Notes under the pieces: generated by a model
What the model saw: the letters and a program-made list of their open reading frames with translations, nothing else
Told to the model about the DNA's origin: nothing
Database searches by the model: none
In this document: positions 1 through 7,915 of the stretch, in pieces
Layout: each line of letters starts with the position of its first letter
How positions within the stretch are numbered: the first letter of the stretch is position 1
Translations under genes and position numbers: made by a program
NCBI GenBank assembly: GCA_017307275.1
Contig: JAFKFK010000018.1
Location: forward strand, 62,001 to 126,000
Length of the DNA stretch: 64,000 nucleotides
Direction: 5' to 3'
Origin: Alphaproteobacteria bacterium
Lineage (GTDB): Bacteria > Pseudomonadota > Alphaproteobacteria > Reyranellales > Reyranellaceae

Positions 1-1
1 C

Positions 2-526
2 ATACGCGACCCCGAAAGCGGCGAATTGCTGGGCGCTGGGCAGCCCGGCGCTCTGGAGTGCGCCGGTCCATCGCTGATGGTCGGCTACTACGGCAACGAC
101 AAGGCCACCGCCGAGACCATCACGGCCGACGGCTATGTGCGCACGGGCGATCTCGCCGAACTCGATGGCCGCGGCGGTTTCTCGTTTCTCAGCCGCATGG
201 GCGATGTGTTGCGGCTCTCCGGTTTCCTGGTGAACCCGCTGGAGATCGAGACCCATCTGCAGAAGCTGTCGGGCATCACAGGCTGCCAGACCATCTCGGT
301 CGCCCGCCCCGACGGCGTGCGCGCCGTTTCCTTCGTGATCCTGGCGCCCGGCACGAGCCTCGACGAGGCGGCAGCGATTGCGCACTGCAAGCGCGGCCTC
401 GCCAACTACAAGGTGCCGCTGCGCGTCTTCGCGATCGACGATTTCCCCAAGACGCCATCGCCCAACGGCTTCAAGATCCAGCGCAACAGACTGCGGGACA
501 TGGCCCTGGAACGCTTGGAGGACTGA
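2..526 (+). CDS. AMP-binding acyl-CoA synthetase, C-terminal part (5' cut by window edge)
   Basis: C-terminal end of an ANL-superfamily adenylate-forming enzyme, which activates a carboxylic acid as acyl-AMP and then acyl-CoA. The reading frame is open at the window edge, so only about the last 174 residues are present. Visible family landmarks are the GYVRTGDLAELD core motif, the hinge around LSGFLVNPLEIE, and a C-terminal lysine in FKIQRNRLR where the catalytic lysine of the PxxxxGKIxR motif sits. The substrate cannot be told from this part. It ends 40 bases before a RidA-family gene on the same strand, so the two are probably co-transcribed. Confidence 0.9.
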   Translation: MRDPESGELLGAGQPGALECAGPSLMVGYYGNDKATAETITADGYVRTGDLAELDGRGGFSFLSRMGDVLRLSGFLVNPLEIETHLQKLSGITGCQTISVARPDGVRAVSFVILAPGTSLDEAAAIAHCKRGLANYKVPLRVFAIDDFPKTPSPNGFKIQRNRLRDMALERLED

Positions 527-566
527 AGCAGCACCCGCTCAAAACGATAAATCGAGGGAGAGAACG

Positions 567-956
567 ATGACCAAGCGCAAGAGCGTCAACTACCCGGGCT
601 ATACTCACCAGAACCCGATCCCCAATGCCAGTCGCATCGGCAACATCGTGATGTCGAGCATCATGAACGGCACCGAGCCCGGAACACGCAACGTGCCGCC
701 CGAGCTTGCCGCGCAGGTCGTCAATATCTTCAAGCACATCAAGCTCTGCGTCGAAGCCGCAGGCGGCACGCCCGACGACATCATCAAGATCAATTTCTGG
801 ATGAAGCAGCCTTCGACAGGCCGCGCCGCGCTGAACGACGAGTGGGTGAAGATGTTCCCCGACGAGACCTCCCGGCCCGCACGTCACACCCTCCAGCTCT
901 CGGGCGACAGCCCGCACCAGGTGACGTGCGACTTCACCGCCGTGATCGGCAGCTAA
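567..956 (+). CDS. RidA/YjgF-family protein
   Basis: Small (129 aa) RidA-like protein. Members form trimers that hydrolyse reactive enamines/imines or act on related small metabolites. The C-terminal PARHTLQL stretch holds the arginine that binds carboxylates in RidA, and the preceding DDIIKINFWMK strand is typical. The start is set by a GAGGGAGAG ribosome-binding site at about 554-562. It follows an acyl-CoA synthetase gene closely, suggesting a catabolic operon. Its stop overlaps the end of the convergent caspase-like gene by 4 bases. The exact substrate is unknown; many such proteins in operons are specialised paralogues rather than housekeeping RidA. Confidence 0.9.
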   Translation: MTKRKSVNYPGYTHQNPIPNASRIGNIVMSSIMNGTEPGTRNVPPELAAQVVNIFKHIKLCVEAAGGTPDDIIKINFWMKQPSTGRAALNDEWVKMFPDETSRPARHTLQLSGDSPHQVTCDFTAVIGS

Positions 957-1726
957 CGCCCGGGGATTCTCAGACCGGCAACCGACGGGCCGATGAAGAT
1001 CTGAGGCTGCGAGGGCCGGCGAATCCCCATTTGCTGCTCCAGCCTCGTTACGCAGGATTGCGTCGCCTGGGCTAGTCCCGCCCAGGTCGAAGCACCGTCG
1101 AACTGTTGCAGCAGGCATTGGTCGTAGTAGGTGAACTCATCGCCGGCACCGCAGCCGAAGCTCACTCGGTCGGCGGCCGCAGCGGTCAGCACGACGCGAT
1201 TGGGTTGGCGCATCGCCGGCGTCAGGAAGACACCACTGTGGCAGGCCGAGACGACGACGACCGTGGGCCGCGTACCGCAGCCGGCATCGAGCGCATTATC
1301 CAGGGTGCCGGCACCCAGCATGCCATTGGCCGCCTTGAGGACCACGCCGCGCTCGTCGCCATGGCTGGTGATGAACACCAGGCAGGCCTCACCGCCCCCA
1401 CTGCGCAGCGCCGAAGATATGTTGGCTGCGCTTGCCACCTGCGCCGATGGATTACGCCGAGGATCGGAGGTGAGCACGCGGATGTCGCGTACGCCGCGTG
1501 CCGCCAGCTTGTCCCGCAGTGCATCGATGCCATTGTCGAAGGCCGGGCTGTTGTTGTCCCCGGCGATCAGGACGGCACGCCAGCGCGCCGCAGGTATAGA
1601 ACTGGCTTCCGGCGCGGTGGCGATCGCAGTGCCCCGGGTCGACGGTGGCGGCCCGCTGCTTGCCTCCGGCGTGCAGGCAGCGACCATTCCGACCATCGCG
1701 ATCAAAGCCGCAATGTGCAGCCTCAT
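953..1726 (-). CDS. Caspase-like / C13 legumain-family cysteine peptidase, predicted lipoprotein
   Basis: 257-aa protein with an N-terminal hydrophobic segment ending in VAAC (Cys18), a lipobox, so probably an envelope lipoprotein. After a Pro/Ser/Thr-rich linker (about 19-48) comes a caspase-hemoglobinase fold: VLIAGD near 52-57, a TSHGDE motif with the probable catalytic His122, and VVVSACHSG with the probable catalytic Cys162. This His/Cys arrangement is characteristic of clan CD peptidases (C13 legumain, C14 caspase). It probably cleaves proteins in the periplasm, but the specificity is unknown. It stands alone on the minus strand, converging on the RidA gene. Confidence 0.75.
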   Translation of the reverse strand: MRLHIAALIAMVGMVAACTPEASSGPPPSTRGTAIATAPEASSIPAARWRAVLIAGDNNSPAFDNGIDALRDKLAARGVRDIRVLTSDPRRNPSAQVASAANISSALRSGGGEACLVFITSHGDERGVVLKAANGMLGAGTLDNALDAGCGTRPTVVVVSACHSGVFLTPAMRQPNRVVLTAAAADRVSFGCGAGDEFTYYDQCLLQQFDGASTWAGLAQATQSCVTRLEQQMGIRRPSQPQIFIGPSVAGLRIPGR

Positions 1727-1757
1727 GCCCGATACTCCCCTGGTTTGACTATCGAAC

Positions 1758-2423
1758 TTATGCCGGCCGGGATGGTTGCGCGCCGACCATGCGCAAAGCC
1801 ATGTCGGCGTAGAGCTTCGCCATCTGCTCTTCGGTCAGATCGCCGCCAGGACCGTACCACATGGAGACGTGCGTGCACTGGTCGAGGAGCGCCATGGCGA
1901 TGGCCTTGAGGTCGTTCCTGCCGTCGACCTGAGGCGGCTCGAAGACACCGCGCTTCACGCCGTCGACGAAGATCGAGACGAGGATGTCGCGTATGGCGCG
2001 GCGGCTGCGGCGAATATCGGCGACACGTTCGCCGTCCAGCCAGCCGATCTCGCGGTTGGCGACCAGCGCTTCGATCCTGAGACGGCAATGCCGCATGACA
2101 TAGATGCGCACGAAGGCAGCGAGCTTGGCGCGCGGATCGTCGCCCGCGCCGGCGACCGCCTGCCTGCATTGCCGCTCCAGCTCGCTCTGCGTCGATGTGA
2201 TGATGTCGTGGAGAAGCTCGTCCTTCGACTTGAAGTGGTTGTAGAGCGCCCCTTGCGTGAGGCCGCAGGCCTTCATGATGTCGCGGACCGTCACCACCGG
2301 ATATCCGCGTTCGGCAAACTGAGCGAATGCCGCGGCGCGGATCGCTTCGACAGGCGCCCGCGACTCCCGCTCCACGACAGGGGTTTCCTCGACCTCCTCG
2401 CGTGCCGGCTTGCGCCTGGTCAT
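1758..2423 (-). CDS. TetR/AcrR-family transcriptional regulator
   Basis: 221-aa regulator. The N-terminal helix-turn-helix is clear: VTVRDIMKACGLTQGALYNH followed by FKSKDELL, at about residues 40-70. The C-terminal ligand domain is not assignable. The start chosen is the internal ATG that overlaps the stop of the upstream phosphotransferase gene (ATGA, 2420-2423), a translational-coupling arrangement; a start 13 codons earlier is possible but lies inside that gene. It likely represses its own operon, including the phosphotransferase, in response to an acyl-CoA or similar ligand (inference). Confidence 0.92.
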   Translation of the reverse strand: MTRRKPAREEVEETPVVERESRAPVEAIRAAAFAQFAERGYPVVTVRDIMKACGLTQGALYNHFKSKDELLHDIITSTQSELERQCRQAVAGAGDDPRAKLAAFVRIYVMRHCRLRIEALVANREIGWLDGERVADIRRSRRAIRDILVSIFVDGVKRGVFEPPQVDGRNDLKAIAMALLDQCTHVSMWYGPGGDLTEEQMAKLYADMALRMVGAQPSRPA

Positions 2424-3502
2424 CGGGCGCCCCCACCAGCCATCTGTTCGACGATGCGCCACGCCAGTTCAGCCGGAGGACGCACCATCTTGCCCGATTC
2501 AGCCGCCCGGACGTTCGAAGCGGTGCCGTCGAGCGAACGGGCATAGACGCCCTGTCGGATGCAGGACACGCGGAAGAGATTGTAGGCCATATAGAAATCC
2601 CAGAGCGCAGTCGTCGGTATCGGCCGCTTCGAGAGGCTGCAGTAGTAGGCCACCATCTCCGCTTCGGTCGGCAGGCCCAAGGCGGCGAGGTCGTGGCCCA
2701 ACAGGCCGCCCCAATCCTTGGGGGTCCGCCACAGCATGCAGAGATAGGCAAGCTCGGCCAGCGGATCGCCGAGCGTCGAGATCTCCCAGTCGATGATACC
2801 CAGCACCCGCGGCTCGCTGGCGTGGAAGATCATGTTGTCGAGCCGGTAGTCGCCATGGACCAGAACGGTCTCGTCGTCCGGCGGCAGGTTCGCCGGCAGC
2901 CAGTCGAGCAGACGATCCATGGCTTCGATCTTCTCGGTCTCCGAGGCCTTGTACTGCTTGCCCCAGCGGGAAATCTGGCGGGCAACGTAGCTGCCCGGCC
3001 GGCCGAAATCGCCGAGCCCGAGCGCCACGTGGTCGACGGCATGCAGGCGGGCCAGAGTTTCAAACTTGGCGCGATAGATCGGCAGTCGCCCTTCCTTGGG
3101 AACATCCGGCAGCAACGGATCCCACAGCACGCGGCCGTCGCAATACTCCATGATGTAGAAGGCCGTGCCGACGACGCTGTCATCCTCGCAGAGCGCGTAG
3201 GCGCGCGGAGTCGGCACGTTGGTCCGGTTGAGTGCCGAGATGACGCGGAACTCGCGGTCGACGGCATGGGCCGACGGCAGCAGCTTGCCCGGCGGCTTGC
3301 GGCGCAGGACATAGCGGCGGCCCCCGCCGTCGGTCAGTCGATAGGTCGGATTGGATTGCCCGCCCTTGAACTGCTCGACCCGGACCGGCGGCACGAAGCC
3401 TTCGACATTGCCGGACATGTAGCGGCCGAGCGACAGCTCGTCGAAACGATGCTTCTCCTGCACTTCCATCGTGCCGATGTAGTCCGCGCCTTTTCTCGCC
3501 AC
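2420..3502 (-). CDS. Phosphotransferase of the aminoglycoside-phosphotransferase (APH/ACAD10-11-like) family
   Basis: 360-aa kinase-fold protein beginning with GTG. It shows the VHGDYRLDN catalytic loop (HGDxxxxN) and an IIDWE metal-binding motif in place of protein-kinase DFG. The overall pattern (FKGGQSNPTY nucleotide loop, VLRRKPPG) matches the N-terminal domain of ACAD10/11, which phosphorylates 4-hydroxyacyl-CoAs. Such free-standing bacterial proteins are often near acyl-CoA genes and are not antibiotic-resistance enzymes. It is the first gene of a two-gene operon with a TetR regulator (4-base overlap). The exact substrate is inference. Confidence 0.9.
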   Translation of the reverse strand: MARKGADYIGTMEVQEKHRFDELSLGRYMSGNVEGFVPPVRVEQFKGGQSNPTYRLTDGGGRRYVLRRKPPGKLLPSAHAVDREFRVISALNRTNVPTPRAYALCEDDSVVGTAFYIMEYCDGRVLWDPLLPDVPKEGRLPIYRAKFETLARLHAVDHVALGLGDFGRPGSYVARQISRWGKQYKASETEKIEAMDRLLDWLPANLPPDDETVLVHGDYRLDNMIFHASEPRVLGIIDWEISTLGDPLAELAYLCMLWRTPKDWGGLLGHDLAALGLPTEAEMVAYYCSLSKRPIPTTALWDFYMAYNLFRVSCIRQGVYARSLDGTASNVRAAESGKMVRPPAELAWRIVEQMAGGGAR

Positions 3503-3513
3503 CCTGCAGCCCC

Positions 3514-3527
3514 TGAACAGTCATTCA
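3514..3527. promoter_or_regulatory. Candidate operator dyad in divergent intergenic region
   Basis: Within the 87-base divergent gap between the phosphotransferase/TetR operon (minus) and the TSUP permease (plus) lies an imperfect dyad, TGAA-N6-TTCA. A TetR regulator encoded in the adjacent operon could bind here. The dyad is short and could be chance. A second pair, CCGGG...CCCGG, sits at about 3533-3552. Confidence 0.2.
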
Positions 3528-3589
3528 TATTGGCCGGGAGTTTGCTCGCCCGGAGGGGTGCATGCAATATCGACCAACGGAGACTTGGC

Positions 3590-4405
3590 GTGGCCGAGCT
3601 GATTTCTGCTTATCCACCAGGCATTTGGCTGATCTTGCTGGCAACCGGCCTGGTGATCGGTGTCTTGGCCGGCCTACTGGGCGTGGGTGGCGGGGTGATC
3701 GCCGTTCCGATCCTCCTGGAGGTCTTCGACGCTCTTGGCATGGCTGAGGCTCCTGCAATTTCGCTGGCCGTCGGCACCGCACAGGCCACAATCCTGGTGA
3801 CATCTCTCACTGCAGCGACAGCTCACTGGCGCGCCGACACTATCGACTGGTCGCTCGTGCGCAACTGGACGCCCTCTCTGATCGTCGGCATTGCAGTTGG
3901 TCTGATTCTAGCCTCCTGCGCACCGGTCAATTTGCTTACGTCATTGTTTGCCGCGGCCGCAGCAGGGCTTGCGCTCAAAATGGCAATTGGTGACAGACTC
4001 GTCATCACGCGAACGCCGCCGAGAGGTGTTCTTTCTCACATCGCGCCGATTGCGGTCGGTGGCCTGGCGGCCGCCGTGGGCGTGGGTGGCGGAACTTTGA
4101 GCACACCGGTGCTTACTCTTTTCTCATTTCCTCTCAAGCGCGCGATCGGCGCCGGCGCCCTCTTCAATCTCGTAATTTCCCTGCCTGCGACGATCGTTTT
4201 CCTCAATGCCGACCACCAGGCCGAAGGCCGTCCAGTCGATGCGCTGGGCGATGTCGCACTGTTCTGCGTTGCGGCCCTGTCGATACCCGCGCTCTTTGTC
4301 GCGCCCGCGGCAGCGGGATGGTCCACACGCGCGTCAGTCGCGCTACTGCGGCGATTGTTTGCCCTTTGCCTGGCCGCCATCGCGGCCCGAATGGTGTTCC
4401 GCTAA
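3590..4405 (+). CDS. TSUP (TauE/SafE, DUF81) family membrane permease
   Basis: 271-aa integral membrane protein with two homologous halves, each carrying the glycine-rich signature (GLLGVGGGVIAVP near the start, AAVGVGGGTLSTP in the middle), typical of TSUP transporters for sulfur-containing or organic anions. About eight hydrophobic segments are visible. The start is a GTG preceded by GGAG (3579-3582) at seven bases. The upstream reading frame is open for a long way but only as an antisense shadow of the phosphotransferase gene. The gene is transcribed away from the phosphotransferase operon; substrate unknown. Confidence 0.9.
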   Translation: MAELISAYPPGIWLILLATGLVIGVLAGLLGVGGGVIAVPILLEVFDALGMAEAPAISLAVGTAQATILVTSLTAATAHWRADTIDWSLVRNWTPSLIVGIAVGLILASCAPVNLLTSLFAAAAAGLALKMAIGDRLVITRTPPRGVLSHIAPIAVGGLAAAVGVGGGTLSTPVLTLFSFPLKRAIGAGALFNLVISLPATIVFLNADHQAEGRPVDALGDVALFCVAALSIPALFVAPAAAGWSTRASVALLRRLFALCLAAIAARMVFR

Positions 4406-4534
4406 CTAACTTGGCGCTTGATATGAACTTGGCACTTGGGCAAAGCGGCCAAATTGTGTTTAGTGGTGGTGCAATGGCCCTATGGCTTCGGGCCCAACAT
4501 CACAATGAAGATTGCGCGTTTCGGGGAGGCGTCG

Positions 4535-4984
4535 TTGAATCGATTCCTAAGCAAGGACTTTTTGTCCGGGCTGCTGTTCATTGGTTTCGGCTTGCTGGCT
4601 TTGTATTTCGGCCAGAAGCTCGCCTTGGGCACGCCCGTCCGCATGGGCCCGGGCTACGTCCCGCGCATGCTTTCGCTGGTCCTCGTCGGACTGGGCGTTC
4701 TGGTCTGCATCGTTGCCCTGGTTTCCGGCAGCGATCCTGTCGAGAAACCCAAATGGAAACCGATCACTCTGGTGACCATCGGCATCGTTTGCTTCGCGCT
4801 CCTGTTTGAGCGCGCCGGCCTGTTGCCGGCCTTGGTCGTGCTGATCCTGATCGCATCGCTTGCCAACGAAGAGTTCAAGCTCGTCGAGGTGATCGGCAAC
4901 ATGGTGGCTCTCTCCGTGTTGTGCACCGTCGTATTCAAAGTAGGACTCGGGATGAACATCTCCATCCTGCGTGGGGTGTGGTGA
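4535..4984 (+). CDS. tctB: Tripartite tricarboxylate transporter small subunit, TctB family
   Basis: Small four-helix membrane subunit of a TTT-type secondary transporter, which works with TctA and an extracytoplasmic receptor, TctC. The sequence LSKDFLSGLLFIGFGLLALY is the classic TctB beginning. I choose a TTG start because GGGGAGG at 4523-4529 is placed five bases before it; an in-frame ATG at 4505 lacks such a site. The gene ends one base before the tctA start, so the two subunits are coupled. No TctC receptor gene lies beside it, which is unusual. Confidence 0.88.
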   Translation: MNRFLSKDFLSGLLFIGFGLLALYFGQKLALGTPVRMGPGYVPRMLSLVLVGLGVLVCIVALVSGSDPVEKPKWKPITLVTIGIVCFALLFERAGLLPALVVLILIASLANEEFKLVEVIGNMVALSVLCTVVFKVGLGMNISILRGVW

Positions 4985-4985
4985 C

Positions 4986-6491
4986 ATGGAGCTGTTCGAT
5001 AACCTCGCGCTAGGTTTTAGCGTCGCTTTCACTTTCCAGAATCTGTTCTACGCACTGTTGGGCTGCCTTCTCGGCACGCTGATCGGTGTGTTGCCGGGCA
5101 TCGGTCCCGTGGCGACCATCGCCATGCTGCTGCCGATCACCTTCCACCTGCCGCCGACGGCCTCGCTGATCATGCTGGCCGGCATCTATTACGGCGCCTC
5201 CTACGGCGGCTCGACGACCTCGATCCTGGTCAATCTGCCCGGCGAGTCGGCCTCGGTCGTCACCTGTCTCGACGGCTACCAGATGGCGCGCAATGGACGT
5301 GCCGGTGCGGCCTTGTCGATATCGGCGGTGGGCTCGTTCTTCGCCGGTACTGTCGGCACAGCCATCATCGTGATGTTCGCCGAGCCTCTCACCCGGATGG
5401 CGCAGAAGTTCGGTCCGGCCGACTATTGCTCGCTGATGGCGCTCGGCCTCGTGGCTGCGGTCATCCTGGCCAGCGGCTCGGTGATCAAGGCCATTGCCAT
5501 GATCTTCCTCGGCCTGCTGTTCGGCCTGGTTGGCACCGACGTGAACACCGGCGCCCAGCGCTTCACCTTCGATCTGCCGGAGCTCAGCGACGGCATCGAC
5601 TTCGCGCCGATCGCCATGGGCTTGTTCGGTATTGCCGAGATCGTGGTCAACCTCGAACGACACCTCACCCGAACCGGCGGCACCATCAAGGTGAACTCGC
5701 TGTGGCCGACAGCCGAAGAGATTCGGCGCGCCATTCCGGCGGCTCTGCGTGGCACCTTCCTCGGTGCGGCGCTGGGCGTGCTGCCGGGCGGTGGCCCGAC
5801 GCTGGGTGCCTTCTCCTCCTATACCCTGGAGAAGAAGATCTCGAAGAACCCCAGCCAGTTCGGCAAGGGCGCGGTCGAGGGTGTTGCGGCTCCTGAGTCG
5901 GCGAACAATGCCGCGGCGCAGACCTCGTTCATTCCCATGCTGACCTTGGGTATCCCGTCCAACGCGGTGATGGCTTTGATGGTCGGCGCCATGATCATCC
6001 AGGGCATCCAGCCGGGGCCCGAGGTCATGACCAAGAAGCCGGACCTCTTCTGGGGCATGATCGCCTCGATGTGGATCGGCAACGCCATGCTGGTCATCAT
6101 CAACCTGCCGATGATCGGCATGTGGGTGAAGCTGCTGACGGTGCCGTACCGCTTCCTGGCCCCGGCGATCCTGCTCTTCTGCTGCATCGGCGCCTACAGC
6201 CTGCAGAACAGCACCTTCCACGTGATGCAGGTCGCCGTCTTCGGCGTGCTTGGTTACATCTTCGTGCGACTGGGCTGCGAGGGTGCACCGTTCCTGCTGG
6301 GACTGGTGCTGGGACCGCAGATGGAAGAGTATTTCCGTCGTGCCATGCTGTTGTCGCGTGGCGATCCGATGGTCTTCCTCGAACGTCCGATCAGCCTCGG
6401 CCTGCTCATCACCACGGCCCTGCTGCTGGTGCTGATGGCTCTGCCCAGCTTCAAGAAGGCCCGCGAGGAGGCTTTCCAGGAAGAGAGTTGA
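4986..6491 (+). CDS. tctA: Tripartite tricarboxylate transporter large permease, TctA family
   Basis: 501-aa permease with about 12 membrane segments, the channel subunit of a TTT transporter. The N-terminal GTLIGVLPGIGPVATIAMLLP and central GVLPGGGPTLGAF repeats are the paired signature of TctA. It follows tctB with a one-base gap. The substrate in other bacteria is usually citrate, another carboxylate or an aromatic acid; here it is not determined. The next gene encodes a carbon-carbon lyase, pointing to import of an organic acid that is then degraded. Confidence 0.95.
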   Translation: MELFDNLALGFSVAFTFQNLFYALLGCLLGTLIGVLPGIGPVATIAMLLPITFHLPPTASLIMLAGIYYGASYGGSTTSILVNLPGESASVVTCLDGYQMARNGRAGAALSISAVGSFFAGTVGTAIIVMFAEPLTRMAQKFGPADYCSLMALGLVAAVILASGSVIKAIAMIFLGLLFGLVGTDVNTGAQRFTFDLPELSDGIDFAPIAMGLFGIAEIVVNLERHLTRTGGTIKVNSLWPTAEEIRRAIPAALRGTFLGAALGVLPGGGPTLGAFSSYTLEKKISKNPSQFGKGAVEGVAAPESANNAAAQTSFIPMLTLGIPSNAVMALMVGAMIIQGIQPGPEVMTKKPDLFWGMIASMWIGNAMLVIINLPMIGMWVKLLTVPYRFLAPAILLFCCIGAYSLQNSTFHVMQVAVFGVLGYIFVRLGCEGAPFLLGLVLGPQMEEYFRRAMLLSRGDPMVFLERPISLGLLITTALLLVLMALPSFKKAREEAFQEES

Positions 6492-6518
6492 TCTCTCTTC
6501 CTTCAGAGGGAGTAGCAG

Positions 6519-7487
6519 ATGTCCGACCTGCCCAAGCGAGTGTCGATCGACGAGGAAGGCCCTCGCGAGGGCTTCCAGTCGGAGAAGAAGGCGATCCCGG
6601 TCGCCGATAAAGTCCGCCTCATCGAGGCGCTGGCGGACGCAGGCCTCAAACGCATCGCCTGCGTCTCCTACGTCAATCCCAAGCGTGTACCGACCATGGC
6701 CGACGCCGAAGAAGTGGCGACGGCGATCCGGCAGAAGCCCGGCGTGCAGTATGCGGCTCTGTGGTTGAACCAGCAGGGCCTGGAGCGGGCGCTACGAGGC
6801 CCTCTCCACGTTGACGGCGGCGTCAGAGTTACAGCCTCCGACACTTTCTCACTGAAGAATATCGGCAAGTCCGTGCCGGACGCGATGGTCGAGCAGCGCA
6901 TGTCGCTCAAGACCTTCAAGGACCGCGGCATGCCCGTCGAATGGGGCATCATCCTCGGCGCCTTCGGCTGCAACTACGAGGGCGAGCTCTCGACCGAGCT
7001 GATCCTGCGTCGTGTCCAGCTCGCGCTCGACGAGGCCGTACTGGCGGGCTTTACGCTCAAAGGCATCAAGCTCACCGACGCCATGGGCTGGGCGACACCG
7101 CAGTCGGTCGAGCGTCTGATCGGCGCTATCCGCAGCAAGTGGCCGGAACTCGAAATCGCGCTCCATCTCCACGACACACGTGGCACCGGCATGGCGGCGG
7201 CCTATGCCGGCCTCCGCCTCGGCGTCACCAAGTTCGACGCCTCGATTGCCGGGCTGGGCGGCTGCCCGTTCGCCGCAACCGACGGCGCTGTCGGCAATAT
7301 CTGCACCGAGGACTTCGCCTTCATGTGCGAAGAGATGGGTGTCGACACCGGCCTCGATGTCGAAAAGCTGATCGAGGTTGCCAAGATCGCAGAAGACGTC
7401 GTTGGCCGCCCCCTGCCCGGTCACGTCATGCGCGGCGGTACGCTCAAGGCCGCCAAGGCGCGTGGCCGGCAGCGAGTCGCCGCGTGA
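6519..7487 (+). CDS. HMG-CoA lyase-like (DRE-TIM metallolyase) enzyme
   Basis: 322-aa TIM-barrel lyase of the hydroxymethylglutaryl-CoA lyase group. Conserved elements are GPREGFQ (Arg16), the metal-binding HLHD pair in IALHLHDTRG, and the GLGGCPFA signature loop with the reactive cysteine. The residue after Arg16 is Glu17, where HMG-CoA lyase has an aspartate (Asp42 in the human enzyme) needed for full activity, so this may be a related lyase for a different 3-hydroxy-3-methylacyl-CoA. A GAGGGAG ribosome-binding site precedes the ATG. It is placed between tctA and a cupin gene, with which it overlaps by 4 bases. Confidence 0.9.
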   Translation: MSDLPKRVSIDEEGPREGFQSEKKAIPVADKVRLIEALADAGLKRIACVSYVNPKRVPTMADAEEVATAIRQKPGVQYAALWLNQQGLERALRGPLHVDGGVRVTASDTFSLKNIGKSVPDAMVEQRMSLKTFKDRGMPVEWGIILGAFGCNYEGELSTELILRRVQLALDEAVLAGFTLKGIKLTDAMGWATPQSVERLIGAIRSKWPELEIALHLHDTRGTGMAAAYAGLRLGVTKFDASIAGLGGCPFAATDGAVGNICTEDFAFMCEEMGVDTGLDVEKLIEVAKIAEDVVGRPLPGHVMRGGTLKAAKARGRQRVAA

Positions 7488-7840
7488 CCGCCCGCGCGGA
7501 GGGCGCGACCGTCCCCGACTCGACCTATGTCGACGTCGCGGATGTGCCGTGGCAGCCGACGCGTTTCCCCGGGATCGACTCCAAAGTCCTCATGGAGAAC
7601 AAGGAGACAGGCCTGTCGACGGTGCTGATGCGCTGGGCGCCCGGTACACGCCTTCCCAAACATGAGCATGTCGCCATCGAGCAGACGTTCGTTCTCGAAG
7701 GCTCCTTTGCCGACCATGCTGGCGTCTGTCGCGCCGGCAACTACGTCTGGCGTCGCGCCGGCAGCCGTCACGATGCCTGGACGGACGAAGGCTGCCTCAT
7801 GCTTGCGGTCTTCCTGAAGCCCAACACCTTCTTCGATTGA
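7484..7840 (+). CDS. Cupin-domain protein (ChrR-like cupin)
   Basis: 118-aa single cupin. The first motif is visible as PKHEHVAIEQTFVLEGSF and the second as GNYVWRRAGSRHD, providing histidine/glutamate metal ligands. It resembles the C-terminal cupin of the anti-sigma factor ChrR and small dioxygenase-like cupins. The start is the GTG that overlaps the lyase stop (GTGA, 7484-7487), indicating translational coupling. A role in handling the lyase product or substrate is inference. Confidence 0.85.
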   Translation: MTARAEGATVPDSTYVDVADVPWQPTRFPGIDSKVLMENKETGLSTVLMRWAPGTRLPKHEHVAIEQTFVLEGSFADHAGVCRAGNYVWRRAGSRHDAWTDEGCLMLAVFLKPNTFFD

Positions 7841-7915
7841 ACACCTCCTCCCGAGTTGGCAACATGCTCGGGCGATCGACGCCGGAAACAAGGTGCGACG
7901 CAGGGAGGAAAATTC

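Noticed and set aside
4424..4443. Possible sigma-54 promoter (TTGGCAC...GCAA) upstream of tctB
   Set aside because: The spacing between the GG and GC elements is 7 rather than 10 bases, outside the sigma-54 rule.
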